A DNA stretch of 64,000 nt from Athripsodes cinereus. Taxonomy: Eukaryota > Arthropoda > Insecta > Trichoptera > Leptoceridae. Below the pieces are notes generated by a model. That model was not told where the DNA came from. It saw nothing but the letters and a program-made list of their open reading frames with translations, and did not search any database. Every line of letters begins with the position of its first letter. The stretch's first letter is position 1. Positions 1 through 11,987 of the stretch are shown one piece after another. A program made the position numbers and the translations under genes. Location: the NCBI GenBank assembly GCA_947579605.1, contig OX388317.1:24695384-24759383 (forward strand), in the 5' to 3' direction.

Positions 1-270
1 TGGTTTGTAAAATTGGCTAAAAATGTTTTTGTATACTTTTATTTTATTTTGTTTTATATATGTTGTTTGCTTCTCTCGTTTAGAGGTACATCGAAGGAGT
101 TTAGTCAAAAGATTTCACACGGAGGTTTTGACCGGCCAGCCCTTCAGGCTGCTCACTATGGCGCCTCCATTGTGGACAAGATTTGTTAAGTGTAGAATTT
201 CGGATAAATGGAAGTCCTCAGACTTCTGCGCTATCCGGGTGGTCGGTGGGTCCTTCAATGTACGTTAAAT
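1..270 (+). repeat. dispersed repeat R1 (TCGAAG...AGACTTCTG), copy 1
   Basis: The block with ACATCGAAGGAG, GGCCAGCCCTTCAGGCTGC and AAGTCCTCAGACTTCTG reappears near 3630-3785, 7150-7320, 39230-39370, 39640-39770 and 59695-59755, always in the same orientation. The frame that is open here is not preserved in the other copies, so I regard it as non-coding repeat and not a gene. Confidence 0.7.
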
Positions 271-833
271 GCATTTGATTTGAATATATTTCTTTGTAAA
301 ATTGTTTGTAATCATTGTAAAATAAAGAATAAATAAATGTATTATCAATGTCTTAAGTGTGATGTTTTACTGACTGCCTACCTGCCTCTCGTACACTCGA
401 AAACTTACAGGAAAGAGTGTAAGATCCAATCTTCACTGGGGACTCCACGGGAGAAACATCTTCAGTTCATCGATGAAGTATGCCACCTATCCCGAATTTT
501 TAACTTTAATTGACATGTAAAGGACATCGTGCCTCTTTGTTACGTGCAGTTAGTTCGCTGGCTACCCCACTTGTGGGAGATGCAATCATGGGATGGATGG
601 TATAAAAAGATCTTACATTATAACTACATATAATAAATGTGCTATACAATCATAGTACACCTGCGTTGTACAGGGGCATTCGAAAACTTACGGAAAGGAG
701 TGGGAGACCAATTTAATTTGCCGGTCGCTCCACGGAATGGAACACACACACACATCAAATTATCAAATATAACATTTAATTAAGTTAATTTTTAATTTTA
801 GCTAATTGTTTTCTATAATTTCTTTTGTTTTAG

Positions 834-1084
834 GTGAGGAGATTGAGTTGAAATCCGGAACGAGACTTTACCTCTTAAATGGTTACACGTACAACAGGCA
901 GATCAGTTTGAGTCAGAATAGAGTAAGATGGAAATGCTCCTCCGCAGTAAATCACTGCACAGCCTGCATTCATACGAGGAATGATAAAATTATATTTGTG
1001 AGGATGACGCACAATCACAAGAAACCACGACTTATTAAAGATGAAAATAACAAGTATGTCAAGTTAAGAGGTCTCGAACCCTAA
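834..1084 (+). CDS. mod(mdg4): mod(mdg4)-type alternative 3' exon 1, FLYWCH finger
   Basis: This terminal exon begins after TTTTGTTTTAG (AG at 832-833) and encodes 83 residues, counting the split first codon (G if the donor ends in G). The finger is C35-x6-C42-x17-H60-x-H62, with NGYTYNRQ before it and VRWKC at the Trp-Cys core. The usual Phe-Ile near the exon start is replaced by EIEL, and LLMI is replaced by LYLL, so it is one of the more divergent cassettes. It ends VKLRGLEP-stop. In mod(mdg4) proteins such a C-terminus replaces those of other isoforms behind a shared BTB N-terminus and sets chromatin targets or partners. FLYWCH identity is seen directly; the mod(mdg4) assignment is inferred from the array. 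Confidence 0.82.
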
Positions 1085-2733
1085 GAGGTCAGGAATCCTA
1101 AACGATTATTTAGATTTGGTACTTGGAGTTGCCTGCAATAATTTTTGGGCCCGGTATTTCAACGTGCCCTTAAGGTTACCTTTATCTTTAATAGACGCGG
1201 CTGATAAGTTAAAATAGTAAAGTGCAGTGCAATCATGTGTAGAAAAAATCGTTTTTTTTTTCAAAGCCAAATATTTTTACTATGGAAAAAGTATACATTT
1301 AACAATAATAATCATTTCTTTTTAAATATACAGTAAAAGATAATTAATTCCCTCAAATTTGAGCAGAGCTTGTGCTTTGAGAGATAGTTTCATTATTATT
1401 TACACCTATATTTATTTAGAAAACAATGGAGTAGAATTGCTCTTCGTTACCCACCTTGAACGCTTTAACCTCAGGCCCTGATTGATATCTCAAAAATCGG
1501 AAAGCTTTTATTTATCCATACTTCGACTGCATTACATATTTTCGAATGATCGCTGATTTAGGAATAAGATAAAAAAGTCTTATTGAATTTATAAAGGGAG
1601 TGCGCCGCTTCAACGCTACTCCTACGAAAGAATCGCTGGTGATCCTAAAGTCCACTCTAACACAATTATTTATTTAACTTACCCCTAATATTTTAGATCT
1701 AAATGTATAGAATAAATAGTGACCGTTTTATAATATTTATTAAAATTGTGTTGATTTGCAGGCAAATTTGATAAAAATGATAAGCGAAATGAAAATATCA
1801 TTACATATTGACTGGTAGGTATCACTGAGGGTCACTTTATCTGTCCCTAATATTTAGGTGTAAAGTAATTGTTATAAAATATGAAATTGGTGAAGTTAGG
1901 GTAGCCCTCAGAATAAAGCCACCCTAAAGGCATGTTGAAAAATTGGGTATTAGCAGGTGCCAAGATGGATTATTAAAATATAATTATATTTTAATTAATA
2001 GATATAAGATGCAATTTAATGTAAGAAAATGTATATGTGAATGAAATGTGTTGTATTATTAAAAATGTACTAAAATTTAAATGTTAAACGTAGTCTTAGT
2101 ACCATTTTACTGGATTTTCACATCTGCGTGACTGAAGATATTAAGAATATTACTCAATAGATACTTCATCGGCACAACCAACAGATTGTGCAAGATGTTA
2201 AGGAACAGAAATAGTGTCCCAATACTTAAAAGTCGGCTAAAGTTGGTTTAATTGCCCTTAACTCATTTCACTCATAAATTCGTTTCAAACCATCATGTGC
2301 GACATCTGTTTAGCTCACATGTGAACTAACAGCAACCACCTTTATGATTGCGTTCGAGACTTTTGGTAATTTATAGTTAATTGTCAACCTGAACAATAGA
2401 TGACACCAGAGAACGCTTGTGTATACCAGCCTTAGGCGATTCGTAAGCATCGAGACACTTGTCCTATTTCTAACTAAGTGGAGTTTGCACATACTGTCTG
2501 TTGTTCGAATAAAGTGTATGTTGAGTAATGTTTTTCTTTTTAATAAACTATAGTTTAATTTATATTTACCTTTAAAAAAATTATTATTTAAGTATGTATT
2601 CAAAATTAAACGCAATATAATGAGCGGTGAAATGCTATTTACAAAAACTCCACCCCAAAGATCTTTGAATGTGTAGTAAATATAATAAAGGAAACAAACA
2701 ATAATATTTTGTTAAAATGAACTTTCACAAAGT
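1085..2733. other. exon-free interval 1-2
   Basis: AT-rich intron-like DNA. The only recognisable content is an old inverted-repeat relic at about 2150-2560 (AAGAATATTACTCAAT, CAGCCTTAGGCGATTCGTAA). A related relic lies at 58430-58700. No FLYWCH core, splice-ready ORF or RNA gene was seen. Confidence 0.5.
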
Positions 2734-2912
2734 TCAAAAAAATAAAACAGGTGTTTTATTCTACTAAAGATTATATTTTGTGAGAGAGACGTCTTTCGTC
2801 TTATGAGGACATTGTCAATCACAATGATTGACAATGTCCTCATAAGACGAAAGACGTCTCTCTCACAAAATATAATCTTTAGTAGAATAAAACACCTGTT
2901 TTATTTTTTTGA
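2734..2912. mobile_element. MITE family M1, perfect 88-bp-arm palindrome
   Basis: Positions 2734-2821 and 2825-2912 are exact reverse complements around a 3-base loop. The arms hold AGAGAGACGTCTTTCGTC and end in AAAAAAATAAAACAGG. Related copies are at 14468-14635 (hairpin, diverged), about 9868-10000 and about 10530-10620 (half copies). The absence of any mismatch indicates a young insertion or recent gene conversion between arms. Confidence 0.88.
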
Positions 2913-3379
2913 TATGGAATTCTACTACCTTAACACCGACACAGTGAAGAAATTTCACAAAGTTATTGCGAATATCTGCCATCAATATTAATTATAATTT
3001 TAAATTAAGGCTTTAGTATTAGTGAATGTTTTTAGAATAGTAATTAATAACACGCATTTTACAATAAATTACTTTACTAGCATAAAAATTATGTTGTAGT
3101 TAAAATAAATTACTTTTACTTTATACAATGATCTTTTATTGAAATAAACATCAAATATTATATTACGATATAGGTACAGGTATATTGATCACCAAAAATG
3201 ACTACCAGAAATGGTTACCAGAAATTTTTGTTTGATCTATTCAATGCTTAAAAGGTCCCGTCAATTAGAAAGACTAAATAACAACCCGATTTTTTTTGGA
3301 TATTGTGAGATTAGCGATCTAAAAGAATGAGAGTGAACTCGTAGGTATGTTTTTATATATTTTCTGTTCTTGAAGGACA

Positions 3380-3790
3380 ATGTCCCACTTATATCCTAGA
3401 TTGGGTGAGATATTCCTTCGGGGAGGGAAGCGTTTTCATGGGTGGATCCGGCATCGGCGACTCTCGGGTTGTCGTCCTAAATACTCTAATAAATATTTGC
3501 GGACCCCTCAGCTTGGTGCTCTGCATTCATGTGTATGTTTTATGTTCATTGATATTGTTATGCTCTTTTTTATCTGGAAATGCTTTTATTGTTGTCTTAT
3601 TGTAAGTGTGTATGGTTCTCTCTGCTAGAGAGACATCGAAGGTGTGCAGTCATAAGATTCCGCACGTGAGGTTTTGGTCGGCCAGTCTTTCAGGCTGCCC
3701 ATCATGGCACCTCTTGTGTGGACATATTTGTTAGTGTAGAAATTTATTGGGATAAATGGAAGTCCCCAGACTTCTGAGCTATAAATATTA
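3380..3790 (+). repeat. dispersed repeat R1, longer copy
   Basis: Here the unit extends 5' through GGCATCGGCGACTCTCGGG, which is matched near 39500 by a GGCATTGGCGACTCCCGAG segment ahead of another R1 copy. It ends about 100 bases before the exon 2 acceptor. Two short overlapping open frames exist but neither is conserved among copies. Confidence 0.65.
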
Positions 3791-3888
3791 ATACAGAGTA
3801 ACCTAGTAAAGCTGCAAATGTATATTATGTGTTGGTGATGTGTTTTTTTTTTGTAATAAAATATTATTAATGCGCTGTTTATTTGCAG

Positions 3889-4139
3889 ATGTCGTCTCTT
3901 TCATACAAAACGGTAAAGGGACTATTCTTCTGATGCTTGAAGGGTATACATTCAGTCGACAGGCCAACTTGACAAAGGGAAGAATCAGATGGAAATGTTC
4001 GGCGAAGATGTCCACATGTTGCACAGCTTCTGTGCATACGTTGGAAAACAAACTCGTTTCAAGAATTAATTCGCACAATCATAATCCTCCGAGTTATCGT
4101 TTGACATCAAGTGGGGTTTTAGTCAGAAAGAAGACATAA
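3889..4139 (+). CDS. mod(mdg4): mod(mdg4)-type alternative 3' exon 2, FLYWCH finger
   Basis: The acceptor ATTTGCAG ends at 3888 and the exon encodes 83 residues, starting D-VVSFIQNGKGTILLM. The core is EGYTFSRQ followed by IRWKC. The second zinc cysteine sits in a Cys-Cys pair (STCCTA). Aligned on the invariant C-x17-H spacing, the finger is C37-x7-C45-x17-H63-x-H65, with C44 as a spare cysteine. The tail is basic (VRKKT-stop). An open frame continues upstream into the intron but has no family similarity there, so the splice site and not an upstream ATG defines the start. Confidence 0.85.
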
Positions 4140-4329
4140 TTTTGTGATAACTTATTCAATTTAAACAAAGTTGCATAGTTCGCCAACTGTCATTCTGGTG
4201 TCATGCAACCGACTAAGTATAATTATCGTTAATGATCAAACAAAAATGATTTTATTTGTTTAGTATGTTATTTTATACTATTTTTTTTTGTTTTACCGGA
4301 TTTGAGCACGACATGCATATGACTAAACC

Positions 4330-4521
4330 ATTCAAACACCTCGATTGGAGAACCATGTTTACACAATGTAAAATTGTGAGATATGCGAAAGTGATCACTT
4401 AAGCCAGCCTAGAGCCAATTAGTAAGCGTTGGGACGCCTTTCTCATTTCTTCCGAATCTTCCGATTAGATTTTGCATATTGTTTGGTACATTGTGTAAAC
4501 ATGGTTCTCCAATCGAGGTAT
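4330..4521. mobile_element. MITE family M2, older copy
   Basis: CACCTCGATTGGAGAACCAT followed by GTTTACACAATGTA is mirrored by TACATTGTGTAAAC, then ATGGTTCTCCAATCGAGGT at 4497-4521. The centre (AAGCGTTGGGACGCCTTTC) is shared with the 57.4-kb hairpin. It is diverged internally. Confidence 0.75.
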
Positions 4522-6316
4522 CTGATTGATTTTATTTGTATCTAGTATTTTTTAACTCATAATTGAGTATACCAATAAGTAAAAAAATAGTTTTAGTAAG
4601 CGTACTTATGTATCAGTGGCGTGGCGTGTCTTACATACAAGCCCCAAAGCCGGGTTTCACCTGTTATTTTTTTTTTTTGGAATTATAAAATGATGATAAA
4701 AGTTTATCCATTAAAAATCGGGGAATTTGAAATTTCGCTCTAATCTGGAAAGTGAGTTCGCTCGTTGTTAGAATTAGCTTTTGGCACGCCTCAGTGCAAC
4801 TGTACTTAAGGTAAAGCAAAGTAAGAAATAACAAACAGCGTTCGTCTCGTTTCCACATGTGATTGCTAATGGTGATTAATTCTGTTTTATTTCTGTCTCG
4901 CTCTTAAATGTACTGATACGCTATTATCAGTACTAGAACACGCCAAACATAAATGAATGATGTGCTAATGTAGGTACCTATAGTATTATTTCGCGATGTG
5001 TATATCGACAAAATAATCAAAATTTATTTTATTTATTCATTCGGATTACGAAACATTTGAAAATATATATGAAGAGAAATAATATACAAAATCACAAAAC
5101 AAAGACAATACATTATTCTACTCAACTTTCATCCATAATTTAACACTCGACTATATCACACTAAGTCCACAAGTTTGTCATATATAATAAAAGTTACATA
5201 TTTTACATATTTTTGCAACATAAAAGTCAGTAAATATTGTACATTATTTTTTTCATAAACTGTCTGTGAAAATTATTTTTAACTTATTTTTTCTCAAAAT
5301 GTAAAAGTCGTAGCAGTAAATAAATTAATTAATTATGATTAAGGTCGATTAGAAATCTAATTAGTTTGTACAAAGCTTTTTTACATACCTCTTATTTATT
5401 GTACGTTATATTGTAGTGCCAAATATTAGTACAAAATAGATTTAAATAATTATAGTAGATAGTATTTCATTACATTGAGCTAGTCCACTGGTTACTACAC
5501 TTGTTGTAAACGCTGTGAAGGTATTGAGAATTAGTATTTGTTTAGTAATAGAGTATTAGTTTTTCTGAAGCATTTTATTAGGCATGTGCCAAAGTAAAGT
5601 AGTCATATTTTTTTCTGTGATTTATTTTGATTATAATACATTTATTAATTTAAAAACTAAATATAGTATTAATAATATTGTTGCTATAGCTAGTCTTAAA
5701 TGTTTGAAAGAATTTTTTTTTTGCGAACACAATATATTTTGTTATTTTTTCATAATAATCATTTTTATGTTATATCCCAAAGATGACAATTTTTCATAAA
5801 TAAATGCCTAGTAAATATTGTTTATACCTCAAAAGGAATTTTTATTTTATTTCTTTAAAAGCAAAGCTTTCAAATTCCTCTAAAACTTTACCATTTTCTC
5901 ACCATATTGTAAACTGCTGAGCAGTCTGCGTCCAGGTATATTGTTTTCTGAAGATGAACTCATTGAAAGAAGGGAGCCTGACAACCTGGAGAGATCGATA
6001 GTGATTGGGGCAGTGAAAGGGAGGCGTTGAAGGTTCTGAGTATCAACATGATGGAGTTGAGGAGGAGGAGAATTAGCTGCACGAGGCTCTGCACATGGCG
6101 GAGGATCGCTCGGTATTGAAACGGATGGTCGATGGAACGAGGCACGATGATTGCAATATTTTAAATTGAGGGACCGATGAATTTAATATTAATGAGGATA
6201 TGCATCGAACATTTTTGTGACACGGTCGATAAATTGGTACACAATAAAATAACAAACTGACGCCGAAAAATATAAGATAAATATATGATAGAAAATCGAT
6301 CTAACACCAAATTTAG

Positions 6317-6480
6317 ATATTAATATTGTATCATGGGTTTTAACGGGACGATACATACATACAATGCACGAAACACATAAAAGTGTAACCCAGAACAGTT
6401 ATAGAAAGGTTATGCTTCGTTTTGCTTTGACCGGGAATTGAACCCGAGACATCGTGACTCAAAGGCAAGTTACCTTTACG
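6317..6480 (-). mobile_element. tRNA-derived SINE, same family as at 47101
   Basis: On the minus strand this reads CTTGCCTTTGAGTCACGA, then a B-box-like GGTTCAATTCC, then a body with CTGTTCTGGGTTACAC. It aligns with the SINE at 47.1 kb. It lies in the exon 2 to exon 3 interval and is diverged. Confidence 0.7.
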
Positions 6481-6884
6481 TTTACCCTTACCTTGACGTC
6501 ACACCGGATACGTTTCTATGAATATTTTTTTGCGGTTCACCTAAATTTAAATCTCGTTTGTTTGGCTCAAGTTACCCTCAAAGCTTGGCATCCTTGTATC
6601 ACGACCATTGCTATCTTAATAATAATAATAATAATAACAGCTTTATTGATATAAATAAATTCAATTCTAACATATTCATTATATGATTCACCTAACTAGG
6701 CTACAGCCCGTACTAAGGTAGATCAATTTATGTGTGGTCAAAGAACATTGCTCTTAGTTAAAGTAACGTTAACTAAAAAACTTAATTAATTAACATAAAA
6801 TAAAGAAAAAACTAAATAAAAAGACAGAACAATAATATGCACATTATATACATTTACACCCATGCACACACATGTACTACAGAC

Positions 6885-6945
6885 ACACACACACACACAC
6901 ACACACACCCGCACCCACACACGCCCACACCCACCCACACGATGA
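6885..6945 (+). repeat. CA-rich microsatellite
   Basis: A run of CA dinucleotides grades into CCCACAC-type variants. It lies within an AT-rich stretch with a LINE/SINE-like 3' tail (AATAATAATAATAA near 6610). Confidence 0.9.
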
Positions 6946-7403
6946 GTGTTAAACATTTATAAACGCGTATAAACGCGTATAACCATATAAACATACACAA
7001 CACATATACAAACCCAAGGGCACTGTATGAGAGACGCTCGAAGAGGCTAACATGTCGGAAGATATCTCTTATTGTAGGTTAGCTGTCTCACCGATTCTAT
7101 TTGTACTCCATTTCTTCATTTTTATTGATTTTCTCTGTTAAAACATTTTATGTTAAAAGGAACATTGAAGGCGTAAATTTAGCATAAAAGATTCACACGA
7201 AACGGTCCCCAGTCCAGTCCCTCAGACTGCCCTCTGTAGCCCGCTTGTGAAGACAAAAAAAAATGCTTAGAAGCGCAGATAAATAGAAGTCTCCCAATTT
7301 CTGAGATAACCAAGAATGTGAGGGAGTCTTCAATAGTCTTAAGAGTAAAATATATTGATTTATATTAAATATTGACGTGTTTTATATTTTTTAGTACCGT
7401 CAG

Positions 7404-7687
7404 CATCCTTTATTCAAGTAGCGAACGGAAGCGTTTTACTCATGATCGATGGCTACACATTCAGTAGGCATGTTCAAACACGAACGGGAAGGGCAAAGTG
7501 GAAATGTTCATCAAGAAAGAAAGGCTGTCTTGCCGCAGTTTACACCGTAAACAATAAGGTTGTGGGTGTTGTCAATGCACATAATCATGACACACCCCAC
7601 TTTATCGTAGATAAAACAGGAAATTATATCAAACATACTATTTATAAAAAAAGAACTAAAAAAAACCCACCGACTAGTGATTCATAA
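7404..7687 (+). CDS. mod(mdg4): mod(mdg4)-type alternative 3' exon 3, FLYWCH finger with basic tail
   Basis: Two AG acceptors lie nine bases apart (7393-7394 and 7402-7403), both in the common phase. The second fits the family best (A-SFIQVANGSVLLM); the first would add three residues (start 7395). The finger is C-x6-C (WKCSSRKKGC), then 17 residues to HNH. HNH is followed by DTPHF and not the usual PPP. The C-terminus is extended and basic (YKKRTKKNPPTSDS-stop), possibly a nuclear-localisation or DNA-backbone contact (inference). An AATAAA at 7941-7946 is a plausible polyadenylation signal about 250 bases downstream of the stop. Confidence 0.85.
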
Positions 7688-8713
7688 AGAACAATATCAA
7701 GATCACATTATAAATAGTTTAATCAATGCGAAGTTTCATTGTCGTTCATTGAATCTCGATATTTCTGTGCTTGCAGGTTTTGGTTAATAGGTTCGATTTC
7801 AATCCAATGTTTCGTCCACTTAGGTGACAAACATCTTCAAGAGTTGTCTTATCTTCAATCCCCTCTTTTGTATTCTATTTTTTTATTGTCCTCTGGTAAA
7901 TGAGAGTGTAGTTCTTCTTAAATGACATCTCTTCGATGATAATAAAGTAGAATGCAAAAATATCAGTGAAAGTGCTCATCACAGAAATGAATGAAACTTT
8001 GGGTCGAAATCGGACTCGTAGACCACAGCCGACCCTGGCAAATTTTTACAAATTTATAACTTAATATATTCGTCGTTTGTATTTATTTTCTGTATAAACA
8101 ACTCTAGAATTATATGTAAATAGGGTGTCTTCACTTGTATATATGAAGATTTATCGTTTGTGTGATTTTTGATGTAGGTACAGTATACATTACTGATACA
8201 CATAATATTATTAATAAAATGTTATTCTCTTGTTTTGTTTGTCGATTATTAATATTACAATAATAATATAAATAATAAATAACTACCTTTTGCCTTTTAT
8301 TTTTACATTTTGTAGAACATCGTTTTTTTTAATATTTTTTTCTTGATATTAAATTTGTTCACACTGAGTAAGTGAATTGATTGGAACAAAGCATTAATAT
8401 GAACAATATTCTTTGATTTACCTTTCAAGTCATGAAACTGCATAGAGCAGAAGGCATATCACCATTTGTTCCTTTCGATTTTTGTTTAAAAATTGATCGT
8501 GTGTGTGTCATTAAATTAAGAGCTTTTTTTCGGGACAATGAGTTTCGCGGCACAGTGAAATTAAATTCTGTTTGCGCATGTGTATCGTTAAGGACGTACA
8601 TATTTCCAGGTAAGATGTGAGTTGTTTGGTGGGCACTACCCTCTAAAATATTTTCGAAAAGATTTATATTTACTTAGTGAAATACTAATTTATTGTATTT
8701 AACCGTTTTTTAG

Positions 8714-8949
8714 TGACATTTATCCAATCGAAAAAGGGCAAACCTCTTGTGATGGTCGACAAGTATACCTTCCGACGGCAACGCTCTACAGGGTTTGGGC
8801 GAGATAGATGGAATTGTTCAACAAACGGAAACAAAGGATGTAAAGCATCTTTGATCACACTGAATGATGAGATAATCTCCCTCCAGAATCATCACAACCA
8901 TGAACATCCAAATTTCTGTTATGTCAATGGACAATACGTCAGACTGTAA
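8714..8949 (+). CDS. mod(mdg4): mod(mdg4)-type alternative 3' exon 4, FLYWCH finger
   Basis: The acceptor CCGTTTTTTAG ends at 8713 and the exon encodes 78 residues, V-TFIQSKKGKPLVMV. It has the widest Cys spacing of the array, C-x7-C (WNCSTNGNKGC), with no spare cysteine. It then has 17 residues to HNH, followed by EHPNF in place of PPP. LLMI is replaced by LVMV and the aromatic core is DKYTFRRQ. It ends YVNGQYVRL with no extra tail. The sequence between exons 3 and 4 has no coding similarity, so this is a separate cassette. Confidence 0.85.
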
Positions 8950-9867
8950 CAGCCGTAGGTATATATTCGCAACGAAAATGCATGTTTAGACTTTAGACCC
9001 ATTTACTAAACATTCCCAACTGGTTTCCTGGTTCAAAGAAAAACCTTACTCACTAAACACATGTTCTATGGTTCACATACTCAATTTTTTACCCAAAATT
9101 CATACATTTTTCTATATGAATATTATTTGTAATATCTTTTTTTTAATAACACCTGTTTCATGGTCTGATCAGTTTGTGCCAAAAACATTTAATATTTTTT
9201 AGGAATTATTGTAATCAGATATCAATTCGAAATGTATGTTCTTATGTTAGATTTTACGTTTAGATATTCCAGATTTAAAAAGTTAACATTTACTGGCTTA
9301 TAGATGTGCCATTTTGATCCTTCACCATGCCCGCGGTCGTCTCACCATTTGAGTCGGCAAAGTCGAGCACACATTCGATACGTGAATTAAAAAATTTTGA
9401 ATTATTTTTTTTATATGAAACGTTTTATATTTGAAAATAGCTATGTTATCAAGATCTCAGTAACTAGTCGTACAAAATGAACTTATTAATTCATTTTAAA
9501 AATGCTTACTTTGTGATGTTTGTATGTAATTAATTTAAGATTGATTATGTTTATTACAAGTTGAAGCAATGCTGTCTTTTTTTCTCCCTTTAATTAGCAT
9601 TACTCCACATAGGTCTATTGTTGAACATAAACTCCCCATTTGTCCTTATTTTGAGTACTTTCATTCATATTTTTTTTTCTATATATCATCGAAATTTTTC
9701 CTATACTCCGCCCCCCTGTTTTGTGTTTCGTCTTTTGTCTACTTCCCTATGATATAAATTATGTATTTTTTTACAGTTTATTTGTTATAATTAAGTAAAT
9801 TTTAAATAATCAGCGTTGTTATACTAATTCAAATATTGTAACGAAATTAAAAAACAAATGTAAATCG

Positions 9868-10620
9868 ATTGATAGTATCCTTATAAGATGAAATACGTCT
9901 CTTTCAGCTGTAAAACATAATATTATAGTAGGAGAAAATATTTATTTATTCCGTTATGGAATTATACTGCCTGAACAACGACACTGTGAATCAAATATTG
10001 TATGTATATCTATATTACATTCATTACGATTTCTAAAAATAAATAAATAAATGAAGAATGCATAAAACAGCAGAACTATTTTCTATAATATAATTATTTC
10101 TTCGATTGTGATACATACCTACTTGTGGATGATATGTATAATTATATTTTTAAATATTCTATATTTTCTAGTGTAACTTTGCGGAAATGCATTATAAAAG
10201 ATTATATTTCAAATTTAATTAAAAGATACTGTTTAATTCCACTATGAGAATTGTTTAATTGTTAAAACGTTTTTGACCAAAATGTATTGTACAATACTAT
10301 TGTACTATACATTTTGGTCAAAATCGTTTTTACAATTAAACAATTCTCATAGTGGAATTAACCACTATTTTTTAAATTTAACTTCAAATATAATCTTTTT
10401 ATTATTACCGTACCTGTTTTGTACTGTTAATTACTAAGACATTAGAATATATATTTCAATAATTTAATTATTTGTTTAATCATTCCGTTTTCGTGATTAT
10501 TGTAAACTTTATAATATATTTTTCTGTAAGAGATTGATTGTCATTGATTGACAATGTCCATATAAAACGAAAGACGTCTTTCTAGACAGTAAAACATTAG
10601 AAGAAAAAAATTGATTTCGG
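9868..10620. mobile_element. MITE cluster: two M1 fragments around a second palindrome (10196-10401)
   Basis: M1-like pieces (CCTTATAAGATGAAATACGTC near 9880, GACAATGTCCATATAAAACG near 10552) flank a different hairpin. In that hairpin, TAATTCCACTATGAGAATTG (10234) pairs with its complement ending at 10360, with outer arms AAAGATTATATTT. The second hairpin has a relative at 55595-55890, there split by a short retroposon. Confidence 0.7.
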
Positions 10621-11397
10621 ATTTAGAATCGTCGTTTAACAATTTTCTTTCATTGACATTTTATAATCTAGTCATATCCAATAGTTTTCAACTTAAATGT
10701 TTTTGCGGAATTATATTTAATTTTCTAGAATTAATGCTATAAAATTCAAGGGTGTACTACTAATTTAATCTTTCGTTATAGGTTCACTTTGATATTTCTA
10801 AAAGTCTCTAAAATATTTTTTGTCTTTTCTGTATTTTGTGCTGTATTATTTTTTAACTCAAATGTTTTTTTTTTAAATATAATAATTTATAATGATCATG
10901 GAACGTTTTATTTTATTGACCTCTAATTTTTTTTATTTGTAAATTTATGTTCAATAATGTATCGAAGTGGTGAAAGTTTTGACATAACTCTGATTCTACA
11001 TTTGAGAAAAACATTTCATAAAGTAAATAATGAGGCTGGATGGGACATTTACCTACTTGCTCAATTAAAGGTGTTTTGCTTGTGACGTTTTACGAATGTT
11101 TTACTTTTGCGTTGATACTCGTAAGTATGGAGAAAAGAGCGAGAGAACTTTTATATTTTGAAGATTCGCTATACTCGTATCGTGTAGGTATTAAAAATTT
11201 TACAATACCTATATTTATCTATCATATTTTTTTAGTATTTTCTCACTAGCCACTTTGGATCCACCTTTGGAAATACTTTCCATTTAACTTTCCACTCTTT
11301 TCTATCATGGGCCTGTCGTATCCATTTCCATCCTGCGATTCTCCTAACATCATCCTATCATATAACCTAAAGCCATCAAACGTCTCCCAGGACAGCT

Positions 11398-11600
11398 GAG
11401 GCCTGAGTCAATAACACACTTTCGCGTCACGTTCCCGCTCCGTTAGCGTTCGGGTGCAGACGATGTTGCGCCAAAGTGTTAATTTTCGTAACTATTGTGT
11501 ATCTTAGCAACGAAATTGACACTTGCTTGCAACTTCGTCTGCACCCGAACGCTAACGAAGCGGGAACGTGACGCAAAATTGTGTTATTGACTCAGGCCTC
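11398..11600. mobile_element. 203-bp palindromic MITE
   Basis: The termini GAGGCCTGAGTCAATAACAC (11398-11417) and exact complement (11581-11600) extend into about 73-bp arms with few mismatches (GCGTCACGTTCCCGC, GTTCGGGTGCAGACGA). It sits immediately upstream of the exon 5 acceptor. The elevated GC of the arms contrasts with the surrounding DNA. Confidence 0.88.
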
Positions 11601-11679
11601 TCACCTGTCAACTCCATATTTGAAAGACTTCGATTTTCTCTCTTTGTATTTCTAACATATATTTCTTTCTTACTTTCAG

Positions 11680-11987
11680 GAAGCTACATACATTTACGCG
11701 GAGGGAATTTGTTATTAATGATAAACGGATTCACTTTTAGCAAACAGAAATTTATGCCTTGGTCAGGAAAAGAACGTTGGCAGTGCTCGTCCAGAAAGAA
11801 AGGATGCAATGCATATCTTCACGTCAAAGACAACATCATCACGTATCATGTCAAAGATCACAATCACCCCCCTCCTAAATATTCTCTTTTATCCACCGGA
11901 CATTATGCAAGATCGAGAGAAAAAATTGAAACACTTCCAGCTATGAATGGCGTTCCAGCTAAAATTATTAAAAAACAAGATAAATGA
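11680..11987 (+). CDS. mod(mdg4): mod(mdg4)-type alternative 3' exon 5, FLYWCH finger with long tail
   Basis: The acceptor TTACTTTCAG ends at 11679. With 102 residues this is the longest exon peptide in the array. It opens G-SYIHLRGGNLLLMINGFTF, and the loop before the Trp-Cys core carries a longer insert (KFMPWSGKERW). The finger is C-x6-C (QCSSRKKGC), then x17, then HNHPPPKY. After the finger comes a unique 24-residue, Lys-rich tail ending IIKKQDK-stop. A 203-bp palindromic MITE ends at 11600, only 79 bases upstream of the acceptor dinucleotide, so the branch-point region abuts transposon sequence. Confidence 0.87.

Larger units (their letters stand above)
4522..7130. other. exon-free interval 2-3
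   Basis: Very AT-rich, with the SINE and microsatellite listed separately. A GA-rich patch (5960-6160, GGAGTTGAGGAGGAGGAG) may be LINE debris but I could not assign it. No degenerate exon was found. Confidence 0.4.

Noticed and set aside
23..268. 81-residue open frame at the window start
   Set aside because: It lies entirely in repeat R1; the other R1 copies do not keep this frame and it matches no family I know.
3803..4078. Minus-strand open frame over exon 2
   Set aside because: It is the antisense of a FLYWCH exon and has no family features of its own.
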